This document shows positions 24,722 to 34,659 of a stretch of 64,000 nucleotides of DNA, one piece after another. A program made the translations under genes and the position numbers. The DNA is taken from contig CADAHH010000007.1 of assembly GCA_902787685.1 (NCBI GenBank), positions 62,001 to 126,000 on the forward strand, written 5' to 3'. Source of the DNA: an uncultured Eubacteriales bacterium (lineage in GTDB: Bacteria > Bacillota > Clostridia > TANB77 > CAG-508). The notes beneath the pieces are model-generated. The model was not told where the DNA came from, made no database searches, and saw nothing but the letters and a program-made list of their open reading frames with translations. The first letter of the stretch is position 1; each line of letters opens with the position of its first letter.

Positions 24722-26743
24722 ATGAAACAAATTGAAATATATAATGAAGATTCAAAAGCTTTTTTTGGAACCAGTCAAATAACTAGAGAAATACTTTTAC
24801 AAAAGAATTATTTTCCTTTTTATATTCCACTTAACTCTAGAAGTATACCTACATTAGAAGAACTTAACAAGGTTATAGAATTTTTTGATGATGTTCAATG
24901 TACAATTGGTTTTTCTCCCAAAAATCCTCAATCACATGCAGTTAATATGGAAAAAGGAGCCTTTGAAGATGATTCAAATGCTATAATAGAAGCTTTGGAG
25001 AAAACATCTACCTCTGTTTCAAAAATTGAACTTTATGGTTATTTTAAATATTTATCTCTCCCAAACAATTTGATGAATAAATTTACCAAACTTGATACAT
25101 TAGTAATACATGGATCAGGAGAAAACTCTAGCATAAACACTTTATCCCTACCTCCAAATCTTTCAACAATTAAACTATATAATTTAACTGGTATATCTAG
25201 TTTAGATACTTCTCAAGTAAAAAATCTCTCTGATTTAGTTCTTTTTTTAGATGATTTCTTTCTACTTGATGGTAAAACTAATCTACCTTTTGATAAAATT
25301 GAAAATTTAGATTTGACAGATAATTTATCTGATAGAGTTTTAAACTTAAATAATTTACAACAAAGATTTCCAAATTTAAAAAACTTAAAGATGCACCCAG
25401 ATTATAAATTTCTTGGACCTTTATCTACAAAAGAAATTTCATTTTTGGTAAAAGTAGCTGGTCAAATTAAGATAGAAAATACATATGATAATTTAGTTGA
25501 TTTCTTTATAGATTATATACCATTTGAAATTAAAGGAATAAAAAAAATAGGTAATATATTCTATGATCCTAAAAAAATTAAATTAAAACCAATAGAGCTA
25601 GATTATAAAAAATATAAAAATATCTCAGATAAATCACAATTTAAAAATGCATTTGTAAAAATTAATATTAAAAACATGTCTGAATTTTCAACTGAAGAAG
25701 CAATTAAATTAAAAGAACAAATTCCTAATTGTCAAATATCTGTTAGAGAAGTTGACTGTAATTTAAGTATTTATAGTTTAGATGATTATATTTTGATGAG
25801 CAAACATCTTGATAAAATTTTAAGTGGAATCAATCCGAATTCTTCTGAACTAGAACAATACTCTCATATTTATAAAGCTATGCATGTAATATTTCGTAAT
25901 TATAATGCAATAGATAATCAAGATCCTGAATTTGTGAAAACTCATCCTTATGATAATTTCTATGCAGATTGTTTGAGCAATTCCTCTAGAAATCTATATG
26001 GTGCTTTAAAATACAATTCTGCTATTTGTGCAGGATTTGCTTCAGCAATTCATAATGCCTGTGCTAGACAAGGTTTAAACAGTATAATAGTTGGAGGGTG
26101 TTTCTATAATTTTGTAGATCTATCTATTCTTCAGAAATATGATAAAGAAAACCATAGATATACAATTTTAAAATGCTTTGACTCATTTCATTACTTAATT
26201 AAAGACCGTAAAGCACTACACGCATGGAATTTAATTCAAATTAATGGTGCTTGGTATAATTCGGATTCCACCTTGGATGCAGGTCGAATACATGAAGGAT
26301 ATTTGCCTAAATATTTTTTATTTAGTGATGCTGAAAATATTCAAAGAGGCTATGGACGTAATAACTATTTAACAACAAAATGTAATACTCCGTTTTCTTC
26401 TTATAAATTAGCTGAAACTTTTCCAAACTTAAAACCCGAACCACCAGGGAGAATATCTACATTGTCACAAAATCAATTTAAAATATTAAAGAAAGTACTT
26501 TCAAATTATTATAATCCTCTAAAAATAATGTCAAATGCATATAAGGAGATTTCTAGTTTTAGAAGATATAAAAAATCTAAAAAGAAATATCCTATTCCTC
26601 TTAATCCTCCTTCCGATACACCTAAAAGGAGTTTTAGAGAATCTAAAGTTATAAAAGAATTTCAATCACCAGAAGGAATGGCTTTTACTGATGATGTAGT
26701 TTATCCCAAAGACGTTCAAACTGATAGAGAATCTGAACTATAA
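24722..26743 (+). CDS. Leucine-rich-repeat and transglutaminase-like cysteine enzyme
   Basis: 673 residues without a signal peptide. About 100-230 contain irregular leucine-rich repeats (SLPNNLMNKFTKLDTLVIHG; LPPNLSTIKLYNLTG; FPNLKNLKMHP). About 435-530 form a transglutaminase-like core: Cys in NSAICAGFASAIHNACARQG, His in LHAWNLIQINGAWYN and Asp in SDSTLDAGR, a plausible Cys-His-Asp triad. A basic, Pro-rich tail follows. Such a domain pair suits a protease or crosslinking enzyme with a recognition module. The gene is alone, with AAAAAAGGAA before the ATG. Confidence 0.75.
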   Translation: MKQIEIYNEDSKAFFGTSQITREILLQKNYFPFYIPLNSRSIPTLEELNKVIEFFDDVQCTIGFSPKNPQSHAVNMEKGAFEDDSNAIIEALEKTSTSVSKIELYGYFKYLSLPNNLMNKFTKLDTLVIHGSGENSSINTLSLPPNLSTIKLYNLTGISSLDTSQVKNLSDLVLFLDDFFLLDGKTNLPFDKIENLDLTDNLSDRVLNLNNLQQRFPNLKNLKMHPDYKFLGPLSTKEISFLVKVAGQIKIENTYDNLVDFFIDYIPFEIKGIKKIGNIFYDPKKIKLKPIELDYKKYKNISDKSQFKNAFVKINIKNMSEFSTEEAIKLKEQIPNCQISVREVDCNLSIYSLDDYILMSKHLDKILSGINPNSSELEQYSHIYKAMHVIFRNYNAIDNQDPEFVKTHPYDNFYADCLSNSSRNLYGALKYNSAICAGFASAIHNACARQGLNSIIVGGCFYNFVDLSILQKYDKENHRYTILKCFDSFHYLIKDRKALHAWNLIQINGAWYNSDSTLDAGRIHEGYLPKYFLFSDAENIQRGYGRNNYLTTKCNTPFSSYKLAETFPNLKPEPPGRISTLSQNQFKILKKVLSNYYNPLKIMSNAYKEISSFRRYKKSKKKYPIPLNPPSDTPKRSFRESKVIKEFQSPEGMAFTDDVVYPKDVQTDRESEL

Positions 26744-26785
26744 TTATCTCAATTGGTGACGGGGAATAACCAAAACATTTATCGA

Positions 26786-26815
26786 TTGACATAATTATGT
26801 TAATTGATATATAAT
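26786..26815 (+). promoter_or_regulatory. Promoter of the U32 peptidase gene
   Basis: TTGACA (26786-26791), 18-base spacer, TATAAT (26810-26815), ending 31 bases before the start codon. Confidence 0.75.
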
Positions 26816-26846
26816 TATTCTATCATAAATTGAAAGGTGAAAATAA

Positions 26847-29316
26847 ATGATTGAATTATTATCTCCTGTTGGAAATTTTGAATGTTTAAAATCTGCTGTA
26901 CAAAATGGAGCAAATGCTGTATACTTTGGAGCAAGTTCATTTGGGGCACGAGCTTTTGCTGGTAATTTTGATGATGAAGAATTAAATAAAGCAATAAACT
27001 ATGCTAAACTTCGCAATGTTAAAACTCATTTAACATTAAATACCCTTATAAAAGAAAATGAATTTGATGATGCTTTTGATTTAGCTAAAAAAGCCTATAA
27101 ATATGGAATAGATGCAATTATAGTACAAGATATTGGTTTAGCATTAAAACTAATATCTAAATTTCCAGATATAGAAATTCATGCTAGTACTCAAATGACA
27201 ACACATAATTTAGAAGGAGTTTTGCAATTACAGAATCTTGGTTTTAAAAGAGCTGTACTTTCTCGAGAATTATCAATTGATGAAATAAAATATATCGCAC
27301 AAAATTCAAATATTGATTTAGAAGTGTTTATTCATGGTGCATTATGCATATCCTATTCTGGCCAATGTTTACTTTCTAGTATGATTGGTGGAAGATCAGG
27401 CAATCGTGGCAAATGTGCTCAACCATGCAGATTGCCATGGACAATGTCACCAGTACCGGAGATTTTTGACAACAATGTTGTCAAAAATCTCCGGTACTGG
27501 TGACAACCACGGTAACACTAAATATCTTTTGAGTCCTAGAGATTTGTGTGGTTTGGAGTTTATTCCTGAACTTATTAAAGCTGGTGTTACATCACTTAAA
27601 ATAGAAGGTCGTATGAAAAGCCCTGAATATGTTGCAACTGTTACTAGAATTTATAGAAAATATATTGATTTGGCTTATGATAATTCAAAACCTTATGTAA
27701 TTGATGAAAAAGATAAACAAGATTTGTTGCAGGTTTTTAATAGAGGAGGTTTTTCTTCTGGTCATCTTTCTAATGAAAAAAATGATAAACTTGTTTTTGA
27801 AAAAAGACAAAATAATATGGGAATTTATTTAGGAAAGATTTCAAAATACAATCTTTCAAAAGGTATTATTACTTGTAAGTTGGAAAACAGTGTTGATTTG
27901 GGAGATTCTGTTTCTTTTGAAAATGAAAATACAAAATATTCTATTTCTGAACTTATGAATAAAAATGGCCAAAATATTAAAACCGCTTCTGCCACTGATT
28001 TAATCTCTTTTGGTAGAATGAAAGGTAATATTAAGGTTGGAGACGAAATTTATAAAATTAATAGTAAAGCTTTATTAGAACAAGCTAAATTAAGCTATTC
28101 TAAAGAATATATTAAGCAAGATTTAATCTGTAATCTTAAAATTAAATCTGGAAAAGAAATTTTCATAGATGTTTTATGCCCTAATTTTAGCAAAAGAATT
28201 AGTTTTACATATAACTATGTTCCAAGTTTTGCTCAAAACCAACCTTTGACAAAAGAAAGAGTTATTTCTCAATTTACCAAAACTCATGACACTCCTTTTT
28301 CTTTTATAGAGTTTAACATTGATTTAGATGATAATCTATTTTTACCTGTTTCAATATTAAATGAAATTAGGCGTATTGCAATTGATAAAATTGAAAATGC
28401 AATAATACAAGATTTTAAAAGACACTATTTAGAGCATAATAAAAAAGATTCTAAAACTAAAAATATTACTAATAATAATATTAAGAACAATAATAAAAAT
28501 ACTACAAATACTAAAATTTCACTATTGTTAAATATTTTAAATAAAAATTTTGATTATACTTTATTAAATAATATTGATAGACTTTATATTCCACTAAAAT
28601 ATTTTGTAAATAAAGATTATTCTGATATAATTAATACATTATGTGCTAAAGCTAATGCTTATATTTATATGCCAACAGTATTAAGGCAAAATTATTATGA
28701 AAAAGCAAAAACAATAATTAGTAGTTCTTTAAATAATTTAAATTTAAAAGGTGTTGTAATATCACATATTTCGCAAATTGATTTATTTAATAACAAAAAC
28801 ATAGATATAATAGGAAACTATACTTTAAATATTTATAATTCAAGTTCTATTTCTGAATTAAAAAAATTAAGTTTAAGCTCAATTACCATCTCTCCTGAAC
28901 TTGATGAACAAAGTATTATAGATGTTTCTAAAAACAGCTCTTTACCTAAAGAGTTAATTGTATATGGTAATATTCCTGTAATGACAACTAATTATTGTTT
29001 ATTGGGTAAATCCAATAAATGTTATAGTGATTGTAAACATCAATGTTTAGCTGATTCTAAGTTTTATTTAAAAGATAGATTAGGCATGCAATTTAGATTT
29101 ATTCCAGATAATATCCAGACAATAACTACAATCTACAATTCTAAAATTACATCTATTGAATATAAAAACTTTAATATTGATTCTGCAAGAATTGATATTT
29201 TAGATGAAAATATTGATGAAATAAATAATATTATAAAAAATGTTAAAAATGATATACGTTTTGAAGGAAAAAATTTTACTAATGGAAACTTAAAAATCAG
29301 CAAAAAGAGGTGCTAG
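26847..29316 (+). CDS. Peptidase U32 family protein (RlhA-like), with a palindromic insertion and a +1 shift at CGG
   Basis: The first frame has the U32 start LLSPVGNFECLKSAVQNGAN and ends at RGKCAQPCRLPW. The second frame resumes at KYLLSPRDLCGLEFIPELIK, SLKIEGRMKSPEYVA, and later Cys residues (NYCLLGKSNKCYSDCKHQC). Between them sits a 59-bp palindrome (27446-27504). In the first frame the insert reads on to CTC CGG TAC TGG TGA. Skipping the C of CGG enters the second frame (GGT ACT GGT GAC). So 61 added bases minus one skipped equal 20 extra codons. RlhA-type members hydroxylate 23S rRNA; function here is inferred. Confidence 0.85.
27446..27504. repeat. Perfect 59-bp palindrome inserted in the U32 gene
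   Basis: Two perfect 29-base arms (GTCACCAGTACCGGAG... and its complement) surround one A. Removing 61 bases (AT plus the palindrome) gives TGG ACA AAC CAC GGT AAC, joining the family sequence in frame. A half-similar GTACCGGAGAATTTTGGCAA occurs at 34265, after spoIVA. Confidence 0.9.
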
Positions 29317-29333
29317 ATAGCACCCCTTTTTTT
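29305..29333 (+). terminator. Terminator overlapping the end of the U32 gene
   Basis: GGTGCTA-GA-TAGCACC followed by CCTTTTTTT, beginning inside the last codons. Confidence 0.85.
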
Positions 29334-29452
29334 CAGTCCATGAGCGACAGGAATAAAAAAAATCCTAGGATCGCGCACGGAATTATGGCAACCTCAATAG
29401 GTTCTGCTGCCATAATTGTACATATTAATAGGATCATAAGAAGCTTTCCCAT
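29333..29452 (-). CDS. Small membrane protein, 39 residues
   Basis: ATG 29452 follows a GGAGGAG site. The product, MGKLLMILLICTIMAAEPIE then VAIIPCAILGFFLFLSLMD, has two short hydrophobic segments around a charged AEPIE turn. No family recognised. Good ribosome site and hydrophobicity make it likely real. It converges on the U32 gene and shares its terminator region. Confidence 0.55.
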   Translation of the reverse strand: MGKLLMILLICTIMAAEPIEVAIIPCAILGFFLFLSLMD

Positions 29453-29514
29453 TGTGTCTCCTCCTATTATTATTTCTGCAGTTACTTAAGTATAAGTATA
29501 ACATATATTTAGTA

Positions 29515-29829
29515 TTAATTCAACCCAGCACTTAATTTTATTATTAGATTCATATCATCATCTTCTGCAGCTTTGTTCTTTCTTATTGCACCACATTTTT
29601 TACATTTAAAAATTATTACATAACCCTTTTTTTTATTAATTTCTAATCCAACTGGTTCTAAGTCTCCTTGACATGTTTCAAGCCTATCTCCTGGATTTAC
29701 ATCTACATGAAGTGAGTGCAAGCAATATGGGCAATGGTTTCTACATGAATAACCAAGTTTTGGAACCTTTTTTCCACAATTATTACATATAAATTCTTCA
29801 TCTATTACAGTAAAATTCCTAGTATTCAA
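29515..29829 (-). CDS. RNHCP domain protein
   Basis: 104 residues with four Cys pairs or clusters: CNNCGKKV, SCRNHCPYCLHSLHVDVNPGDR, and FKCKKCGAIRKNKAAEDD. The RNHCPYC core names the RNHCP family, a zinc-binding domain of unknown role, often tied to RNA-related genes. It overlaps the nucleoside kinase gene upstream by 11 bases, so translation is likely coupled. Confidence 0.9.
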   Translation of the reverse strand: MNTRNFTVIDEEFICNNCGKKVPKLGYSCRNHCPYCLHSLHVDVNPGDRLETCQGDLEPVGLEINKKKGYVIIFKCKKCGAIRKNKAAEDDDMNLIIKLSAGLN

Positions 29830-31459
29830 AATATCCTCCTCCTAAAAATTCTTTTAGTAATGAATTATTAGGTATAATCTCTGATGGTATTGGTTTAAAA
29901 TATCTTAATATTTCTATTAATCTTCTAGCTTCAGCATATTGCCTTTCTGATGGAGTGATTTCTTCTAATAATTGAATTGCAATATCTTTTAAAGCTGCAA
30001 GTTCATATATTAGAGATGTATTAAATATACTATCTGCATCTTCTTGATATGGGAAAATATTTTTTTCTTCTCCCTTATTTACTTTTGGCCATGCATCTAA
30101 TGTATGTTTTGCACTATAATTTCTAAATTGATGGTCTCTAACAATTCTTCTTACAAGCCTTGTATCTGTAGTTGAAATTCTATTTAGCCTATCCATGTTT
30201 AATACTGTTAAATCACTAATATATACTTTATATTTTTGCTCTTTTGGAATTAGCTTAGTTAATTTATCATTTAAACAATGAATTCCTTCAACTACCAATA
30301 TTTCATCATCTGCCAAATGCATTGTTTTGCCTTTATATCGTTTTGTTCCAACAGAAAAATCAAATTCTGGAACTTGAATCTCTTCTCCATTTAATAATGA
30401 AGTTAAATCTCTATTAAATAGCTCTAAATCTATTGCCTCAATATTTTCAAAATCGTATTCTCCATTTTCATCTAAAGGAGTATCAGGCCTTTCTACAAAA
30501 TAATTGTCAACAGATATTGTTACAGGTTTCAACCCATTTATTCTTAATTGAAGCCCTAGTCTTTGTGCAAATGTTGTTTTTCCTGATGAAGATGGTCCTG
30601 CAATAAGTACCATCTTAATATTTTTATTTGATGCAATTTTATCTGCAATATTTGCAATCTTTTTCTCATGAAGTGCTTCTTCAAGCATTATTAATTGTTT
30701 AATCTTTCCATGTTCAATAATGTTATTTAATTTATATATGGTACTAACATCTAAAATTCTATGTATATCATTATACTCATTTAAGGCCCATAATAGTTTT
30801 TTAGTTTCTTGATATTTTGGCAATACAAGCGGATCATTTGAACTAGGATATCTTAATAAGAATCCATTATCATATTTAACTAATTCAAAAACTTTAACAA
30901 TACCTGTATTAATTGCAATGTCTTCATATATATAATTATAATAATCATCACAATAATACATATTAATTGTATCATTTTCTTCTAAGTCTAATTGCAATCT
31001 TCCTTTTGAAGAATCTTCTTTTTCATATAATTCCTTTGCTTCTTCTCTGGTTAAAACTTTTTTTGTAATAGGAAGATTTAAGCCAACAATTCTCCTCATT
31101 TCTTGTTCAACATTTTTAATCATTTCAACAGTTTCTTCCATATTATCTAAATCACAATACATTGAATTAGAAAGCTGATAATTAACCCTAACCTTGGCTT
31201 CTGGATACATTCTTTCAAATGCCATTGCCATAATATATATAAGTGTTCTCCTATATATTTTCATTCCACCTTTTGTTGATATATCTACAAGAGCTATTGC
31301 CCCATCTTGAGTTATTTCATAATCCAATCTTTGATATTCATTGTTAAATTTTGCTCCTATAATTGGAATTTCACTTTTTTGTATTTCTTCTTTTAATAAT
31401 TCATTAATTGTTATACTATCTTTTGTATTTAACTCTGTGTTATTAAATATTATTTGCAT
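29819..31459 (-). CDS. Nucleoside (uridine-type) kinase with TGS/threonyl-tRNA-synthetase-like N-terminus
   Basis: 546 residues. An N-terminal TGS-like and second-additional-domain-like region (about 1-190, lacking synthetase catalysis) is followed by a P-loop kinase: LIAGPSSSGKTTFAQRL at about 284-300, DNYFVERPDTP, and VVEGIHCLND. This fusion is widespread in Clostridia and is annotated as nucleoside kinase or uridine kinase. The substrate is inferred to be uridine/cytidine. The 3' end overlaps the RNHCP gene. Confidence 0.9.
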   Translation of the reverse strand: MQIIFNNTELNTKDSITINELLKEEIQKSEIPIIGAKFNNEYQRLDYEITQDGAIALVDISTKGGMKIYRRTLIYIMAMAFERMYPEAKVRVNYQLSNSMYCDLDNMEETVEMIKNVEQEMRRIVGLNLPITKKVLTREEAKELYEKEDSSKGRLQLDLEENDTINMYYCDDYYNYIYEDIAINTGIVKVFELVKYDNGFLLRYPSSNDPLVLPKYQETKKLLWALNEYNDIHRILDVSTIYKLNNIIEHGKIKQLIMLEEALHEKKIANIADKIASNKNIKMVLIAGPSSSGKTTFAQRLGLQLRINGLKPVTISVDNYFVERPDTPLDENGEYDFENIEAIDLELFNRDLTSLLNGEEIQVPEFDFSVGTKRYKGKTMHLADDEILVVEGIHCLNDKLTKLIPKEQKYKVYISDLTVLNMDRLNRISTTDTRLVRRIVRDHQFRNYSAKHTLDAWPKVNKGEEKNIFPYQEDADSIFNTSLIYELAALKDIAIQLLEEITPSERQYAEARRLIEILRYFKPIPSEIIPNNSLLKEFLGGGYFEY

Positions 31460-31493
31460 TTCTAAACAATTTCCTTTCTTTTATTACATTTTC

Positions 31494-32618
31494 TTATCTT
31501 AGTTCTTCTGATTGTTGGCCGTCTTTTTTTTCTCTATGACTTTTATTTCTTGTAAAAATAGTAAATACTTTGATTAATTTGTTTGCCTCTTCTGTTGGCA
31601 TATTAAGTAATAAATCAAATAAACCTAATTTAGTCATTGTATCAATAATACTGTTTACATTTGATTTGCCTCTAATTTGGGATCTAATATCCAGCAAAGA
31701 CTTGGATGTTAATTTTAATCCTGTTAAATTTTCAAGTTTGTTTTCTATTGTATTTAATAAAAATTGTTCTTCTTCTTCGCTTATTTTCCTCATTTCTTCT
31801 GAATTGGGAACATTCCAAATTCCAGTATCAGTATATCTTCTAGCTATCTTGTCAGCAACATCTTCTAAAAGTTTTTTTCTCCATTTTTTAACAAATCCTT
31901 CCCCTTCATTAAAATCTTTTGGTATTTTTTTCAATTTTTCTTCATTTAAATCTTCTATTATTATTTTCTCAATTATTACAGGAAAATTTAATGAAAACAT
32001 CTCTTCTACTGATAAAATCTCATCAAATCTTGAAAAAATAATACCATTAAATTTTATATAATTGTAAGCCATTTGTCTTGCTATTATATTAGTTATTCTG
32101 TTTTTTGTGTGCATATTACTTTGATTTAATTGTAATTCTTTTATTTTGGTTATTAAATCTGCATCCTTTAGATTTCCACATTCATTATATAATTCACTTA
32201 ATATATTTTTTGTAATTTCTTTTTTTACTTTTTGTCTTTTATTTATATCAGTTATCGAATCTGCTAAGTTATTCTGTAAGTTTTGGTCTATATTTCCTTC
32301 TTGTATTATAGTAGTAATTCCATCATCTGTTAAAGCATCTATAACACCTTTACGACTTATTATTTGATTAGGAATTCCTTCTGTGTTCGTTATCCCCTTA
32401 GCTACCTCATCCATTAGTGTATTTGGAATTTCATTGTCTCCGTCAATTTGCATTCCAATTTTAGACAATAGTTCCCCTTTCATCTCTGGATGTTTTTTTA
32501 ATGCTCTTATTATAACATCTGTTGCTTTTTGCAATGATTCTGCATCATTAGCATTATCAAGAGTATCTCCTGCAATTTTTTCTATTCGACGCCCTCTAAA
32601 AAAATCTTTTATCCCCAT
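31494..32618 (-). CDS. Uncharacterised helical protein
   Basis: 374 residues, highly charged, predicted helical, without signal or membrane segments. It starts MGIKDFFRGRRIEKIAGDTL and ends with a basic tail. No domain recognised. It is divergent from spoIVA (162 bases apart) and 34 bases upstream of the nucleoside kinase gene on the same strand. The shared intergenic region with spoIVA makes a sporulation link possible but unproven. Confidence 0.75.
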   Translation of the reverse strand: MGIKDFFRGRRIEKIAGDTLDNANDAESLQKATDVIIRALKKHPEMKGELLSKIGMQIDGDNEIPNTLMDEVAKGITNTEGIPNQIISRKGVIDALTDDGITTIIQEGNIDQNLQNNLADSITDINKRQKVKKEITKNILSELYNECGNLKDADLITKIKELQLNQSNMHTKNRITNIIARQMAYNYIKFNGIIFSRFDEILSVEEMFSLNFPVIIEKIIIEDLNEEKLKKIPKDFNEGEGFVKKWRKKLLEDVADKIARRYTDTGIWNVPNSEEMRKISEEEEQFLLNTIENKLENLTGLKLTSKSLLDIRSQIRGKSNVNSIIDTMTKLGLFDLLLNMPTEEANKLIKVFTIFTRNKSHREKKDGQQSEELR

Positions 32619-32779
32619 AGTAATTCCTTCTCCTATATTAAAATTATTATCTAAATGTAATTATATCATTTTTACTTATCTATGGTCAAATTTTTTTTCA
32701 ACTAGTCATAAACTTAAATTTATCTCATATAAATTACTAAAAAGCAAGTACATATTTTTAATACATAGGAGGTATTTTA
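32619..32779 (+). promoter_or_regulatory. Divergent intergenic region, possible sigma-E promoter of spoIVA
   Basis: AGTCATAAAC, 13-14 bases, then CATATAAATT (about 32704-32733) resembles the sporulation sigma-E pattern (ATA-type -35, CATA-type -10). A GGAGG site precedes spoIVA. Nothing else is seen in the stretch. Confidence 0.35.
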
Positions 32780-34258
32780 ATGGAAAATCTCGGATTATAC
32801 CAAGATATAAGCAAAAGAACAGATGGAGATATTTATGTTGGAGTTGTAGGTCCTGTTAGAACTGGAAAATCAACTTTTATAAAAAAATTTATGGATTTAC
32901 TTGTAATTCCAAATATTAATAATGATTATAAGAAAGAAAGAGCCAAAGATGAGCTTCCTCAAAGCAGTGCAGGAAAAACTATTATGACTACAGAGCCTAA
33001 ATTTGTACCTAATGAGGCAGTAGAGATTACAATAGATAAAAATTTAAAACTAAAGACTAGATTGGTTGATTGTGTAGGTTACTTAGTTCCTGATAGTATT
33101 GGTTATTTGGAAGATGATAAACCAAGAATGGTAAAAACTCCATGGCAAGATGAAGAAATGCCATTTGAAAAAGCTGCTGAAATTGGAACTAAAAAAGTTA
33201 TTCAAGAACATTCTACAATAGGTATTTTAATTACAACTGATGGAAGTTTTACAGAAATTGCTCGAGAGGATTATGTTTCAGCTGAAGAAAGAGTTGTCTC
33301 TGAATTAAAAGCTATAAATAAACCTTTTATAGTTCTTCTAAATTCTGAACATCCTGAAAATTCAGATACAATAAATCTAGCTTCAACTCTTGCAGAAAAA
33401 TATAATTCTACAGTTTTACCTATAAATTGTGCAGAACTTGATATATCAGATATTAACAATATTTTTTCTAAAATTTTATATGAATTTCCTGTAAGTCAGG
33501 TTAATTTTTCTTTGCCAAAATGGATTAATGGCTTAGATTTTAATCATCCTTTAAAACAAGAATTATTTAATCAAATTGAAGATGCATTTACAAATATTAA
33601 TCTATTAAAAGATACTACCTCATGTATAACAAAAATTGTTCAAACTAATTTAATTACACAAACTCAAATTAATAATATTGAACTAGGAACAGGTAGAGTA
33701 AATGTTAAAATTGATTTAAAAGATGAACTATTTTATCAAGTTTTAACTCAAATGACTGGTGTTGATATTTCCAATGAAGGAGATTTATTTGCAATTATAA
33801 ATAATCTAGCTCAAACAAAAAAGAAATATGATAAAATTGCTTTAGCTTTAGATGAAGTAAATCGTAAAGGCTATGGAATTGTTACTCCTTCTATTGATGA
33901 GCTAATTTTAGCAGAACCTGAAATGGTAAAACAAGGCTCTCGTTTTGGTGTTAAACTAAAAGCAACCGCACCTAGTCTTCATATTATAAAAGCAAATATA
34001 GAAACAGAAGTTTCTCCTATTGTAGGTTCAGAAAAACAATCTGAAGAATTGGTAAATTACCTTCTTTCAGGTTTTGAAAGTGACCCTCAAAAAATTTGGA
34101 ATTCAAATATCTTTGGAAAAAGCCTTCACGAACTTGTAAATGAAGGTTTGCAAACGAAACTTGCTAAAATGCCAGAAGAAGCCCAAATGAAGCTTCAAGA
34201 AACTTTAGAGCGTATCGTAAATGAAGGCTCTGGAGGATTGATTTGTATAATATTATAG
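32780..34258 (+). CDS. spoIVA: Stage IV sporulation protein A
   Basis: 492 residues. SpoIVA is an ATPase that polymerises on the forespore surface as the base of the spore coat. Walker A GPVRTGKSTFIKKF at about 25-38, the conserved IGILITTDGSFTEI and KPFIVLLNSEHP motifs, and the C-terminal EGLQTKLAKMPEEAQMKLQ then GLICIIL ending are all typical. Length is that of the family. It shows the organism is an endospore former. A terminator follows at 34312. Confidence 0.98.
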   Translation: MENLGLYQDISKRTDGDIYVGVVGPVRTGKSTFIKKFMDLLVIPNINNDYKKERAKDELPQSSAGKTIMTTEPKFVPNEAVEITIDKNLKLKTRLVDCVGYLVPDSIGYLEDDKPRMVKTPWQDEEMPFEKAAEIGTKKVIQEHSTIGILITTDGSFTEIAREDYVSAEERVVSELKAINKPFIVLLNSEHPENSDTINLASTLAEKYNSTVLPINCAELDISDINNIFSKILYEFPVSQVNFSLPKWINGLDFNHPLKQELFNQIEDAFTNINLLKDTTSCITKIVQTNLITQTQINNIELGTGRVNVKIDLKDELFYQVLTQMTGVDISNEGDLFAIINNLAQTKKKYDKIALALDEVNRKGYGIVTPSIDELILAEPEMVKQGSRFGVKLKATAPSLHIIKANIETEVSPIVGSEKQSEELVNYLLSGFESDPQKIWNSNIFGKSLHELVNEGLQTKLAKMPEEAQMKLQETLERIVNEGSGGLICIIL

Positions 34259-34311
34259 CCACACGTACCGGAGAATTTTGGCAAACATATTAAAATTTCA
34301 TATATCTAATA

Positions 34312-34341
34312 AAAAACTCTAGAAATAACTAGAGTTTTTAT
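34312..34341 (+). terminator. Terminator of spoIVA
   Basis: AAAAACTCTAG-AAATAA-CTAGAGTTTTT stem with T-run. Confidence 0.85.
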
Positions 34342-34425
34342 TCTTTCGCAAAATTCGACAAACTTTGCAAATTTTATATATTATAATTAAATATAGGCAA
34401 CTAGCCTCGAAAGGAGGTGATGAAA

Positions 34426-34569
34426 ATGCCTAAACTTTCAAAAGAGAAACAAATGAAAAAACATACTAATAAAATTCAAGAATTCTTACATAAGTCATTA
34501 CAAGCTGTTAAAACAATTTTTGAAATAATATTAGTATTAAAGGCAATTATTGAATTAATTTTCAATTAA
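34426..34569 (+). CDS. Type I toxin-like peptide, locus A (47 residues)
   Basis: MPKLSKEKQMKKHTNKIQEF continues as a hydrophobic, amphipathic helix ending ILVLKAIIELIFN. TATAAT at 34382 and conserved TTCGACAAACTT upstream form the likely promoter region. The leader GGCAACTAGCCTCGAAAGGAGGTGA can fold so that CCTC masks GGAG. GGCAAC and AAAATGCCTAAACTT around the start are repeated downstream (34632-34653), at the 5' end of an antisense RNA. This is the layout of Fst/par type I loci, but the peptide is unlike Fst. A paralogue is at 36423. Confidence 0.75.
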   Translation: MPKLSKEKQMKKHTNKIQEFLHKSLQAVKTIFEIILVLKAIIELIFN

Positions 34570-34577
34570 TTGCAACT

Positions 34578-34659
34578 CAAAAAAATCTCCTGTATCTGCA
34601 AATACAGGAGATTTTTGGTGTCATTGACACCGGCAACAAAAATGCCTAAACTTCTTTCA
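34578..34659 (-). ncRNA. Antisense RNA (candidate type I antitoxin), locus A
   Basis: Minus-strand promoter TTGAAT (34687-34692), 16-base spacer, TATAAT (34665-34670). The roughly 80-nt RNA would begin with AAGTTTAGGCATTTTTGTTG, complementary to the toxin start region, and end at the shared terminator. Both the promoter and the complementarity recur in locus B. Confidence 0.75.
34581..34631. terminator. Shared bidirectional terminator, locus A
   Basis: AAAAATCTCCTGTAT / ATACAGGAGATTTTT is a perfect 15-bp stem with T-runs on both strands. It is followed by the small hairpin GGTGTCA-T-TGACACC (34617-34631), which would be the antisense RNA's 5' stem. Confidence 0.85.
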
